In this document: piece after piece, positions 26,216 to 33,395 of the stretch
How positions within the stretch are numbered: the stretch's first letter is position 1
How the letters are laid out: every line of letters begins with the position of its first letter
From: an uncultured Eubacteriales bacterium
GTDB taxonomy: Bacteria > Bacillota > Clostridia > Christensenellales > Aristaeellaceae
Direction: 5' to 3'
Length of the DNA: 64,000 nt
Assembly (NCBI GenBank): GCA_902800625.1
Contig: CADCFG010000006.1
Location: 62,001-126,000, forward strand
Translations under genes and position numbers: made by a program
The notes under the pieces: generated by a model
Database searches by the model: none
What the model was told of the DNA's origin: nothing
Seen by the model: only the letters and a program-made list of their open reading frames with translations

Positions 26216-26377
26216 ATACTAAATTCCATCTAAGATATGAACAAATGCGGAGTGGTTTTTTCGTTCTGGCAAAGCTGAGCGGAGAGAGGCGATGCAGCGC
26301 ATCGTTGACCGAAGCGAAGCAAAGCCAGGGCGGAAAAGACGCCCGCAGTTGTGTATGGATTAGATGGAATTTAGTAT
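26216..26377. mobile_element. 162-bp MITE-like element, copy 1
   Basis: Perfect 18-bp terminal inverted repeats (ATACTAAATTCCATCTAA at 26216-26233 and its exact complement at 26360-26377) enclose about 126 bp without a transposase. The interior matches the region 62250-62412 at roughly 80% by eye, including AAATGCGGAGTGGTTT, GAGGCGATGC and AAGACGCCCGC. Its right end abuts, and supplies the first base of, the minus-strand stop complement of the small membrane gene. It is probably a non-autonomous element or structured dispersed repeat. Confidence 0.78.
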
Positions 26378-26700
26378 CAGTTTTCAGCCGCCGCGGCCTC
26401 CCGGGACAGCTCCTCGGCGGTCTTGTCCACGGGCGTCTGCTGCTCGTAGACCCAGCCCAGCGAAGGGTCTTCGGCGATGTCCAGCGGCTGGCCGTGCTCG
26501 TCCAGCTCCGGCGGCCGGGTCTCGCGGGCGGCCTCCTCTGCGAACTGGGGATCGCGCTCGGTGGGTCCGCCCGCGCGCAGCAGCTTCAGCGAGCCGCCCA
26601 GCAGCTGCGCCGCCAGCACCACTGTCAGCACCGCCGCCACCAGGGCCACCGCCGCTACGGCCATGCGCGTCCAGGCGGGCGCGCGCCTGCGCCTGTTCAA
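26377..26700 (-). CDS. small single-pass membrane protein of unknown function
   Basis: The 107-aa protein starts with an arginine-rich cytosolic tail (MNRRRRAPAWTR), has one hydrophobic helix at about residues 13-33, then an acidic, proline-containing tail ending ELSREAAAAEN. No family is recognised. It overlaps the P-loop protein gene by ATGA, so the two are translationally coupled and may form a membrane-linked pair. The stop codon TGA lies exactly at the edge of the 162-bp repeat, so the original C-terminus could have been altered by that insertion. Confidence 0.65.
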   Translation of the reverse strand: MNRRRRAPAWTRMAVAAVALVAAVLTVVLAAQLLGGSLKLLRAGGPTERDPQFAEEAARETRPPELDEHGQPLDIAEDPSLGWVYEQQTPVDKTAEELSREAAAAEN

Positions 26701-27122
26701 ACCGTATACTTCCGGATGTATTCCGGCACCTCATCCTCGGGCGAGCTGATGGACAGCACGAAGCTGCAGTGGTGGGCGTTGGAAACGCGCTCCAGCTTCT
26801 CGAAGAACTGTTCCATCTCGATGTCGTCCAGCGGGGTCTTGACCAGCTTCTTGAAGGCGTCCACCGCGATCAGGGACAGGTCGAAATCGGCGGAAAGCAT
26901 GCCGCAGACGAAGGCCAGGAACTCGTGGGCGGTGCACTTGTAGGCCGCCGGATACTCGCTGGCGTCCACGAAGCGGATCTCGTGGCGCAGGTCGTACATG
27001 TAGCGCTTGTCATCGTCGATGAAGATGATATTGCCGTGCTCGCTCTTCAGGGCGTCGTTGGTGATGTCGATCAGCCGCTTGGTCTTGCCGCTGCCCTTGT
27101 CGCCAAGGATTACTTTGATCAT
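26697..27122 (-). CDS. small P-loop ATP-binding protein of unknown function
   Basis: The 141-aa protein begins MIKVILGDKGSGKTKRLID, a clear Walker A motif (GDKGSGKT), and has a Walker B-like DLSLIAVDAF near residue 83 and a NIIFIDDDKRYMYDL strand. Its length is about a minimal RecA-like fold. The ending SSPEDEVPEYIRKYTV is conserved-looking but not assigned. GGAG precedes the ATG and a promoter lies at 27159-27187. It is coupled to the small membrane protein. A regulatory or cytoskeletal ATPase is possible; no function is claimed. Confidence 0.75.
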   Translation of the reverse strand: MIKVILGDKGSGKTKRLIDITNDALKSEHGNIIFIDDDKRYMYDLRHEIRFVDASEYPAAYKCTAHEFLAFVCGMLSADFDLSLIAVDAFKKLVKTPLDDIEMEQFFEKLERVSNAHHCSFVLSISSPEDEVPEYIRKYTV

Positions 27123-27158
27123 GTTTCTCCACTCCTTATCATTTCAGGTGGTATCTTT

Positions 27159-27187
27159 ATTATACTATGGAACGCCGCAAAAAACAA
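27159..27187 (-). promoter_or_regulatory. putative promoter of the P-loop/membrane gene pair
   Basis: TTGTTT, a 17-nt spacer, then TATAAT on the minus strand, about 37 nt before the ATG. Confidence 0.55.
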
Positions 27188-27258
27188 GGTGTGATGATGC
27201 AGGAATTTGCAGGCTGCCAGTCGAATACTCTCCTATTCACATCAGGAGGATACATCCC

Positions 27259-27816
27259 ATGGCACATTTTGACGACGCGAGCATCCTGGAAACCACCGTG
27301 GAGACCAAGCGGGTCTTCGACGGCCTGATATTGCACATCGACCACATCAACAACCGCCTGCCCAACGGCAAGCTGGCCGCACGGGAGGTAGCCCGCCACG
27401 TGGGCGCGTCCGCGGTGGTGCCCGTGGACGGGGACGGCAACGTGTGGCTGGTGAAGCAGTTTCGCGCGCCCATCGACCAGATCCTGCTGGAGGTACCTGC
27501 CGGAAAGCTGGATTACAAGGGCGAGGACCGGCTGGAGGCCGCGAAGCGGGAGCTGCAGGAGGAGACGGGCCTGTCCGCCGGGGAGTGGACGCACCTGACC
27601 GACATCGTGACTACGCCGGGCTTCAGCGACGAGCTGATCAGCCTGTACCTGGCCCGGGACCTGTCCGCCGGCCAGAGCCACCCGGACGACGACGAGTTTT
27701 TGAACGTGGTGAAGGTGCCCCTGAACGAATTGACAGCCATGATCGCCCGGGGCGAAGTGACCGACGCAAAGACCATCTGCGCCGTGCTGCTGGCGGAAAA
27801 GGTCGTGAACGGATAG
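27259..27816 (+). CDS. Nudix hydrolase, ADP-ribose pyrophosphatase type
   Basis: The 185-aa protein has the ADP-ribose pyrophosphatase layout: VWLVKQFRAPI, LLEVPAGKLD, then the Nudix box with REL-QEETG (AAKRELQEETGL). The segment before the first glutamate (GKLDYKGED) is one residue longer than the classical G-x5-E spacing. TPGFSDELISLYLA follows, as in NudF-type enzymes that cleave ADP-ribose to AMP and ribose-5-phosphate. AGGAGG precedes the ATG, and a CTCCT 14 nt upstream could pair with it. It is followed 1 nt later by the GNAT gene, so they form an operon. Confidence 0.88.
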   Translation: MAHFDDASILETTVETKRVFDGLILHIDHINNRLPNGKLAAREVARHVGASAVVPVDGDGNVWLVKQFRAPIDQILLEVPAGKLDYKGEDRLEAAKRELQEETGLSAGEWTHLTDIVTTPGFSDELISLYLARDLSAGQSHPDDDEFLNVVKVPLNELTAMIARGEVTDAKTICAVLLAEKVVNG

Positions 27817-27817
27817 C

Positions 27818-28387
27818 ATGATCTATACCGACAGCTATACCTACATGCCTGAGCTGGAAACCCCGCGCCTTCGCCTGCGCAAGCTGCAGATGCGGGACGC
27901 CGAGGACATCTACCACTACAGCCGGGACAGCGAGGTGGCGCGGCACGTGCTGTGGGACGCCCATCGCTCCGTGGGCGAGAGCCGCAGCTACCTGCGATAC
28001 ATGATCCGGCGCTACCGCAACCACGAGCCCGCCAGCTGGGGCATCGAGTGGAAGGAGACCGGCCGGATCATCGGCACCATCGGCTATATGTGGATCCAGA
28101 CGGACAATTCCGCCGCCGAAGTGGGCTATTCCCTGGCCCGGGACTTCTGGAACAAGGGCATCATGACCGAGGCGCTGAAGGCGGTGATCGCCCACGGCTT
28201 CGGCAGGTTGAACCTGAACCGCATCGAGGCCCAGCACGAGACCACCAACCCCGCCAGCGGCGCGGTGATGCGCAAGTGCGGCATGGTGCGCGAGGGCCTG
28301 CTGCGCCAGCGGCTGTACAACAAGGGCCGCTATGTGGACGTGGAGCTCTACGCCATATTGAGAAAGGACTACAAGAGCAAGCTGTAA
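27818..28387 (+). CDS. GNAT-family N-acetyltransferase (RimJ/RimL type)
   Basis: The 189-aa protein begins with LETPRLRLRKLQMRDAEDIY, the hallmark of the Acetyltransf_3 group. It has EVGYSLARDFWNKGIMTEALKA with the acetyl-CoA-binding loop and NRIEAQHETTNPASGAVMRKCGMVREG. The family acetylates ribosomal protein N-termini, antibiotics or small amines; the substrate is not readable here. It starts 1 nt after the Nudix stop and ends before a hairpin terminator. Confidence 0.88.
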   Translation: MIYTDSYTYMPELETPRLRLRKLQMRDAEDIYHYSRDSEVARHVLWDAHRSVGESRSYLRYMIRRYRNHEPASWGIEWKETGRIIGTIGYMWIQTDNSAAEVGYSLARDFWNKGIMTEALKAVIAHGFGRLNLNRIEAQHETTNPASGAVMRKCGMVREGLLRQRLYNKGRYVDVELYAILRKDYKSKL

Positions 28388-28405
28388 AGCTGTGCCGCGC
28401 ACATT

Positions 28406-28434
28406 AAAGCCTTCCCCAAGGGGAAGGCTTTTTC
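28406..28434. terminator. terminator hairpin, REP-like
   Basis: AAAGCCTTCCCC, AA, GGGGAAGGCTTTTTCG. It terminates the plus-strand Nudix-GNAT operon and abuts the end of the convergent gene. The same AAAGCCTTCCCC core occurs at 23953. Confidence 0.85.
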
Positions 28435-28435
28435 G

Positions 28436-28858
28436 TCAAGCATCCAATCCGCTGGCAACTCTAATGCCAGCATCCTTCGCCAGCGCCATCAATTCCTCTG
28501 TGAACGCAAGGACCACGGGCTGATCAGAGGCCTGCATCAGCGGCATTACCCGCCTGCACAAGGCCAGCGCCATGCTCTCATCCGACGCACTCGCCAGCAC
28601 GTCCAGGCCCTTGAAGTGGCCCTCCATGATGTGCATGATGTTGTCCACATCCCTGCTATTGCCCAGGTCCGCCGGCAGCACCAGCATGTCCAGCGGCCGC
28701 CCGGTGAGGGCCGCCGTGCGCATCAGCGCCGCCGCGTCGCCGCCCGTCAGGGCCAGCTTCATGCCCCTTTCAGCCAGCGCCAGCGCCATGTCCCGGCCCG
28801 GCTCGCCGTCCGCGCCGATGACCAGCGCGCGACGGCCCGTCCAATCCACGCTCTTCAT
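28436..28858 (-). CDS. truncated short-chain dehydrogenase-like Rossmann protein
   Basis: The 140-aa protein shows a Rossmann-type start (RRALVIGADGEPGRDMALALAERGMKLAL) and a PLDMLVLPADLG strand resembling the SDR NNAG region. It ends before any YxxxK catalytic motif, at about 140 rather than 250 residues. It may be a degenerate SDR or a small NAD-binding protein with another role. The ATG at 28858 follows AGGAGG at 7 nt, and the gene is 12 nt after the PHP protein gene, so the two share an operon. The good ribosome binding site argues that it is still expressed. Confidence 0.6.
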   Translation of the reverse strand: MKSVDWTGRRALVIGADGEPGRDMALALAERGMKLALTGGDAAALMRTAALTGRPLDMLVLPADLGNSRDVDNIMHIMEGHFKGLDVLASASDESMALALCRRVMPLMQASDQPVVLAFTEELMALAKDAGIRVASGLDA

Positions 28859-28870
28859 ATCCAAGCCTCC

Positions 28871-29713
28871 TCAGTCCAGCCCCGGCAGGTGCGGCAGCGT
28901 CTCGATGCCCAGGTCCCACATGAAATCCAGCCCCTGGGTGAACAGCTCTGTGCGCTTCAGGTGCTCCGCGTCGTGGGCGTCGAAGCCGATGATGGCCTTG
29001 ACGGGGTACTGGGCCGCGATCTCCCAGAACTGGCGGCAGGGATACCCCAGCTGGCCGATCTCGCCGATGCGGGCGTGGTACTGTATGCCCAGCAGGTTGT
29101 ACTCCAGCGGGATGCCCAGGTCCGCCGCAGCCTGGCAGATGTCGCGGCTCACGGCGGCGCAGTCGGCGTCGAACACCCGGTAGGTGTGGCAGAACAGGTC
29201 CGGGTGGGCCACGTAGTCAAACAGCCCCGTGGCCATGCCCGCGATGGTGCGCTCGCCATAGCGCCGCACCTGCTCGGGCCGGGCGCTGCGGCCGAAGTAG
29301 AACCCGCCGGCGTCGTTGAGCACGTTGTGGTCGCCCTCGTCGGTCAGGTCGTAGTGGTTGCCCAGGATCAGGTAGTCCAGCTTCTCTTCCTTCAAATCCC
29401 TCAGCCAGCCCATGTACTCCGGGAAGGCCTCGCACTCCAGCCCCACCGGAATGCGCAGCCGACCCGCGTACTTTTTCCCCAGGCCGCGCACGGTGGCCAG
29501 ATAGCCGTCCAGCTGGTCCAGGCGCATGCGCATATGGCTGACGAACCCGCTCTTGTAGGGCCAGGGCGTGTGGTCTGAAAAGCCCAGCACCCTGAACCCG
29601 GCATCCACAGCCGTGCGCACGTATTCCTCCTCCGTGCCCAGGGCGTGCATGCAGCGCCAGGTGTGGGTATGGTAATTCACCAGGGGATGCTCGTCCAGGC
29701 CGTAATCGCGCAT
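28871..29713 (-). CDS. PHP-domain phosphoesterase, histidinol-phosphatase-like
   Basis: The 280-aa protein has the PHP metal motifs NYHTHTWRC, GFSDHTPWPY, LECEAFPEY, GNHYDL, VAHPDLF and GFDAHD in the order expected for HisK-type histidinol phosphatases. Whether it serves histidine biosynthesis is unknown, because no other his genes are near. The ATG at 29713 has GAGGTG at 6 nt; the GTG at 29722 is less likely. It is the upstream member of a two-gene unit with the SDR-like protein. Confidence 0.82.
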   Translation of the reverse strand: MRDYGLDEHPLVNYHTHTWRCMHALGTEEEYVRTAVDAGFRVLGFSDHTPWPYKSGFVSHMRMRLDQLDGYLATVRGLGKKYAGRLRIPVGLECEAFPEYMGWLRDLKEEKLDYLILGNHYDLTDEGDHNVLNDAGGFYFGRSARPEQVRRYGERTIAGMATGLFDYVAHPDLFCHTYRVFDADCAAVSRDICQAAADLGIPLEYNLLGIQYHARIGEIGQLGYPCRQFWEIAAQYPVKAIIGFDAHDAEHLKRTELFTQGLDFMWDLGIETLPHLPGLD

Positions 29714-30028
29714 GTGGGTCACCTCGTGTTTTAGTCATCATTGGTCAGTGAAGATTCGGGTGCACTCGTCCGCCGGACTGTTTTCCGGGCACTCGATGTC
29801 CCTGTTCCCTGTACTGATTATACCGCATAAACCCGCTCTTGTCGTCCCCGTCGCTGTTATTTTTCCGAAATGTCACGCCGCGTTGGCGCGTTTCCAAAGG
29901 AGCCGCATACAGTTCAAGACGCCAAAAAGGCGCATGGTGAAAGCCAAAGGAATACGATACAAGGAATTGAACAACGCGAGCCTGTCATATCTGACAGGCT
30001 CGCTTTCTGTACCGAATGTCGATACGGA
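29714..30028. other. intergenic region before tRNA-Ser
   Basis: No gene is seen. It holds the left arm (29850-29870) of a perfect 21-bp inverted repeat whose right arm is at 30187-30207 on the other side of tRNA-Ser, and a 12-bp hairpin at 29976-30003. Confidence 0.55.
29976..30003 (-). terminator. hairpin downstream of tRNA-Ser
   Basis: GCGAGCCTGTCA, loop TATC (plus strand), TGACAGGCTCGC forms a perfect 12-bp stem 25 nt past the tRNA 3' end. It has a TTTCT tail on the plus strand and GTTGTT on the minus strand. Confidence 0.6.
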
Positions 30029-30117
30029 TGGCGGAGGCGGTGGGATTCGAACCCACGAGGGCTTTCACCCTACCTGATTTCGAGTCAGGGCCGTTATGAC
30101 CACTTCGATACACCTCC
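30029..30117 (-). tRNA. tRNA-Ser (anticodon CGA)
   Basis: This is a class II tRNA of 89 nt with encoded CCA. The acceptor GGAGGTG pairs with CGCCTCC, the anticodon loop CTCGAAA gives CGA, the variable arm is TAGGGTGAAAGCCCTC and the T arm GTGGGTTCGAATCCCAC. Confidence 0.95.
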
Positions 30118-30130
30118 ACGGCACCTAACC

Positions 30131-30160
30131 ATTATACCCCAGCCGGGCCGGAGATGTCAA
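30131..30160 (-). promoter_or_regulatory. sigma-A promoter of tRNA-Ser
   Basis: TTGACA, an 18-nt spacer, then TATAAT on the minus strand, 13 nt before the tRNA 5' end. Confidence 0.8.
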
Positions 30161-30273
30161 GGCGCGCAGGCGCGCAGAAGGGCATGTTTCGGAAAAATAA
30201 CAGCGACAATGCGTTGGCTGCGGGAACACGTGCGCGCCGTATATGAACCAGCCCGCCCCTTCACAGCCATCCG

Positions 30274-31881
30274 TCATGCGCTCTCGCGCTTCTCCTCTCT
30301 CCCGCTTCCGAAGTAGGTGAAGCACAGCATGGTGATGTCGTCGAACTGCTCCGCGCCATCCACAAACGCGTGGATGCCGTCCATCACGTTCTCCAGCGTC
30401 CGCTGGCAGTCGGCTTCCGGCTCCCGGTTCAGGGCGTCCAGCATCCGCTCCGTGTCGAACAGCTGCTCTTCGCGGCTGGTGGCTTCGGTCACGCCGTCGG
30501 TGTAGACGAACAGGCTGTCGCCGGGATGCAGTTCAAATTCATGCTCGGCAAACTTCATCTGCTTGAGGATGCCCACCGGCGCGGCGTGCTTGTACTTCAC
30601 CAGCTCATACTGCCCGCCGCTGCGGCGCAGGGCCGGATGCTCGTGGCCCGCGTTGGCGGCCACGCCGCGGCCCGTGGACAGCTCCACCACCGCCAGCCAG
30701 ACCGTGACGAACAGCCCCGCCTGGTTGTTTTCCATCAGCTGGCCGTTCACGCTGGCCAGCGCCTGGGCCGGGCTCTCTCCCGCCTGCACCCGGTTCTTGA
30801 TCAGGATACGCGAGATCATCATGAACAGCGAGGCGGGCACGCCCTTGCCAGACACGTCCGCGATCACCAGGGCGATGTGATCGTCATCCACCATGAAGAA
30901 GTCGTAGAAGTCGCCGCCCACGGTCCTGGCGGGGGTCATGGAGGCGTAGATGTCGAAGTCGGGGCGATCCGGGAAGGCGGGGAAGGTCTGGGGCAGCTGC
31001 CCATTCTGGATGGATGCCGCCAGGTCCAACTCCGCAGCCATGCGATGGCGCTCGGCGGTGATGCGCAGGTTGTCCTCGATGTAGCGGCGCAGATCGCCGT
31101 CCATCTTCTCAAAGGATTTCGACAGCTTCTCCAGCTCGTCGCCGGTGTGGATGTCCGAATGATAGACCTCGTTCGCCTCCAGGTTGTCGGTCATGCTCTC
31201 GGCGGCCGTGGTCAGCTTGCGGATGGGACGGATCAGGTTCCGCTTCACATACAGGGCGTAGACGGCGATATAGATCGCCATCAGCGCCAGCACGCACAGG
31301 GAGATGCTCAGCACCATCCGGCGGATGTCGCTTTCGATCTCCCGCAGGGAAAAGTCCGCGAACACCGCGGCGACGGGCTCCCCCGCGGCGTTGAGCACCG
31401 GGGACGCGGCGATGGCCAGGCGCCCGTACTGGTAGTCGGGATCGCGGATGAACCACAGCGGCTCCCCTTCCTCGCCCCGCATCCTCGAATACGTCCACGC
31501 CTCCTGGTCGGCCGGGTACTCCTCGGTGTAGCCCAGGGTATCCTCGCCTTCCAGGTCATTGGACCAGATGTACTGAAGCTGACCCTCGCTGGACGTGCAG
31601 ATGTACAGGTTCTCCGGCTCAAACCGGTCCGCGAAGTTGAGCACCAGATCCAGGACTTCTGCGTAATAGTCGTCCTTTTCCCGCGTCTCAAGATAGGCCA
31701 CTGCCCTGTCCCCGTCGATCATCCCGGCCAGCGTGCCGGTCAGCGCCTGACCCACGTACTCATACTTGTCCACGGTGTTCTGTTCCAGCCGATGGGATAT
31801 GAACAGGCACACGCCGATCGTCAACAGCAGCGTGAGTATGATCATGCCCGCCAGGAGCTTCCCGCCAATGCTTTTTCTCAT
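30274..31881 (-). CDS. membrane-bound SpoIIE/RsbU-type PP2C phosphatase with HAMP domain
   Basis: The 535-aa protein has a first helix at about residues 9-28, an extracytoplasmic sensor of about 160 residues (sCache/PAS-like by position), a second helix near 193-213, a HAMP domain (RNLIRPIRKLTTAAESM) and a SpoIIE phosphatase domain from about 300. That domain shows PARTVGGDFYDFF, IADVSGKGVPASLFMM, GHEHPALRRSGG, YTDGVTEAT and EQFDDITMLCF, so the metal-binding aspartates look intact. It should dephosphorylate the STAS antagonist at 34052 or other STAS domains in response to an outside signal. It is the last gene of the partner-switching/transporter operon. Confidence 0.9.
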   Translation of the reverse strand: MRKSIGGKLLAGMIILTLLLTIGVCLFISHRLEQNTVDKYEYVGQALTGTLAGMIDGDRAVAYLETREKDDYYAEVLDLVLNFADRFEPENLYICTSSEGQLQYIWSNDLEGEDTLGYTEEYPADQEAWTYSRMRGEEGEPLWFIRDPDYQYGRLAIAASPVLNAAGEPVAAVFADFSLREIESDIRRMVLSISLCVLALMAIYIAVYALYVKRNLIRPIRKLTTAAESMTDNLEANEVYHSDIHTGDELEKLSKSFEKMDGDLRRYIEDNLRITAERHRMAAELDLAASIQNGQLPQTFPAFPDRPDFDIYASMTPARTVGGDFYDFFMVDDDHIALVIADVSGKGVPASLFMMISRILIKNRVQAGESPAQALASVNGQLMENNQAGLFVTVWLAVVELSTGRGVAANAGHEHPALRRSGGQYELVKYKHAAPVGILKQMKFAEHEFELHPGDSLFVYTDGVTEATSREEQLFDTERMLDALNREPEADCQRTLENVMDGIHAFVDGAEQFDDITMLCFTYFGSGREEKRESA

Positions 31882-31903
31882 GTCGACCCACTTTCAGGCG
31901 CGT

Positions 31904-32311
31904 TTACAGCGTCTTTTTCAGCGTCAGTATGTTCTGCCCGTCCCGATACTCGTACTCGATGCCGTCCATGTACTGCTTGACCACGTAGATGCCCAGGCCG
32001 CCCCGCCTGCGCTTTTGCAGGGGCTGGTCCAGGTCGGGATCCGGCTTCGCCAGCGGATCGTAGGGCACGCCCCTGTCCATAAAGCGGATGATCACCGTCG
32101 CCGGCGACTTCGTGGTTTCAAAGCGCACGGTAGCGGGGCCCTCCTCCGGATTGTAGGCATAGCTGGCGATATTGACGAAGATCTCCTCCACCGCCACGTC
32201 CATCTGCATCCGGTCCGCAGGGCTCAGGCCCAGCCCCTCCAGGTTCCCGTCCACAAATTCCAGCACCCGCGGCAGGTTTTCCACGAGCGCGGGGAGCGTG
32301 AGTTCCTGCAT
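31904..32311 (-). CDS. anti-sigma factor-type serine kinase (HATPase, RsbW/SpoIIAB-like)
   Basis: The 135-aa protein is a stand-alone GHKL ATPase with the N box VEEIFVNIASYAYN, G1 box RFMDRGVPYDPL and G2 box RRGGLGIYVVKQYMD, complete for ATP binding. Such proteins phosphorylate a STAS antagonist and hold an effector. The ATG at 32311 has AGGAGG at 5 nt; longer frames upstream have no ribosome binding site. It lies between the binding protein and the SpoIIE-type phosphatase. No sigma factor is encoded nearby, so its effector may not be a sigma factor. Confidence 0.88.
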   Translation of the reverse strand: MQELTLPALVENLPRVLEFVDGNLEGLGLSPADRMQMDVAVEEIFVNIASYAYNPEEGPATVRFETTKSPATVIIRFMDRGVPYDPLAKPDPDLDQPLQKRRRGGLGIYVVKQYMDGIEYEYRDGQNILTLKKTL

Positions 32312-32367
32312 GATGTCCTCCTGTCCGGCCGTTAGAAGGGGCAGCCCGTGAAAGCGCCGGGAAGCGA

Positions 32368-33381
32368 TTACTTCTTCGCCACCAGCACTGTGCCGTCGGT
32401 ATAGTAGCATCCGGTGACGACCAGTCCCTCGGGGATGTCCTTGTCGGCGTAGCCGACGTAATCGAAGGCGGGAACCAGCTGGTTGTTGACCAGATCCAGC
32501 AGCGCCGCGTCCTCCTCGTCCTCGGGATCGAATAGATCCATCCAAGAGATGTCGTTGCTGATGACCTCCTGGGCCCCCATGCAGCTGCGGCTCCAGAACA
32601 CTGCGTCCACCTGGTTGGAAGCCAGGGCCACGGCGCGGGCAGCGGCGGTGATGGGCACCAGCTCGATATTCTTGCCGAGCAGCTTGCTGAGCTCCGCCAG
32701 GATCGCGACGTTGAAGCCCGAGGGCTGACCATCGGGGCTGACATAGTCCATGGGCGGCAGATCGCCGGTCACGGCCACACGAATGGTGTCGGCTCCCTCA
32801 AAGACAGGCATTTCGACCGTCGGGATCTCGCCGCCGATCACACCGTCGATGTAGGTTTCCGCTATCCCATCCAGCGCTTCCTCGTCGATGGAGTACAGCG
32901 CTTCGGTCAGCTCGTCCGCCAGGTCCTGCTTCGCTTCAGGGAGCATCATCGAATAGTCGAAGCCCATCAAGCTGTTGAACAGGAAATCCGTCAGGATGTT
33001 GTTCTCAGCCTCGTAATCCATCAGGATCACCAAGTTGTCGTTGTTGGCGCACAGGTACTCGGCCGTGGTCCGGTTCAAGTCGATGGCGTCGATCTGGTCG
33101 GCATTCAGTGCCATGATCATGTCGTTCAGGGAATCAAAATAGACGACCTCAACGTTCTCGTCCATCATGCCGTCGTAATAGGGATGGTCGGCATGGATGC
33201 CCTGCTCGTTCAGCATTTCCCCGGCATAGGCGCGCATCTTCTGGACAGCGGAGTAATCCGCTTCGGTCATGTTCAGCATCTGCAGGGTGCCGATGCGCTT
33301 GATTGCGCCTTCAGCCAGCGCCGGGGTCAGCGCGGCGCAGATCAGCACGAGAGTAACGAGAATTGCGATGGCCTTTTTCAT
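32368..33381 (-). CDS. secreted amino-acid-type solute-binding protein with two half modules
   Basis: The 337-aa protein starts with the signal peptide MKKAIAILVTLVLICAALTPALAEG. The first part (MLNMTEADYSAVQKMRAY to AIDLNRTTAEYL) looks like one SBP_bac_3 lobe arrangement. From about residue 200 a second typical SBP_bac_3 opening appears (DTIRVAVTGDLPPMDYVSPDG, GFNVAILAELSKLLGKNIEL, DAVFWSR). It may therefore be a diverged tandem binding protein. The N-terminal Cys (LICAAL) lacks a good lipobox. Its cognate permease and ATPase are destroyed by the deletion upstream, so it may now act as a sensor partner rather than a transport component. The ligand is unknown. Confidence 0.78.
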   Translation of the reverse strand: MKKAIAILVTLVLICAALTPALAEGAIKRIGTLQMLNMTEADYSAVQKMRAYAGEMLNEQGIHADHPYYDGMMDENVEVVYFDSLNDMIMALNADQIDAIDLNRTTAEYLCANNDNLVILMDYEAENNILTDFLFNSLMGFDYSMMLPEAKQDLADELTEALYSIDEEALDGIAETYIDGVIGGEIPTVEMPVFEGADTIRVAVTGDLPPMDYVSPDGQPSGFNVAILAELSKLLGKNIELVPITAAARAVALASNQVDAVFWSRSCMGAQEVISNDISWMDLFDPEDEEDAALLDLVNNQLVPAFDYVGYADKDIPEGLVVTGCYYTDGTVLVAKK

Positions 33382-33395
33382 TCCAAATTACCTCC

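Noticed and set aside
26200..26943. Plus-strand frame through the 162-bp repeat
   Set aside because: It is a read-through of the repeat and of the antisense of two coupled genes; no ribosome binding site.
31904..32545. Longer start for the RsbW-like protein
   Set aside because: The extra residues are antisense to nothing useful and overlap the binding-protein end; the ATG at 32311 has AGGAGG and begins the conserved domain.
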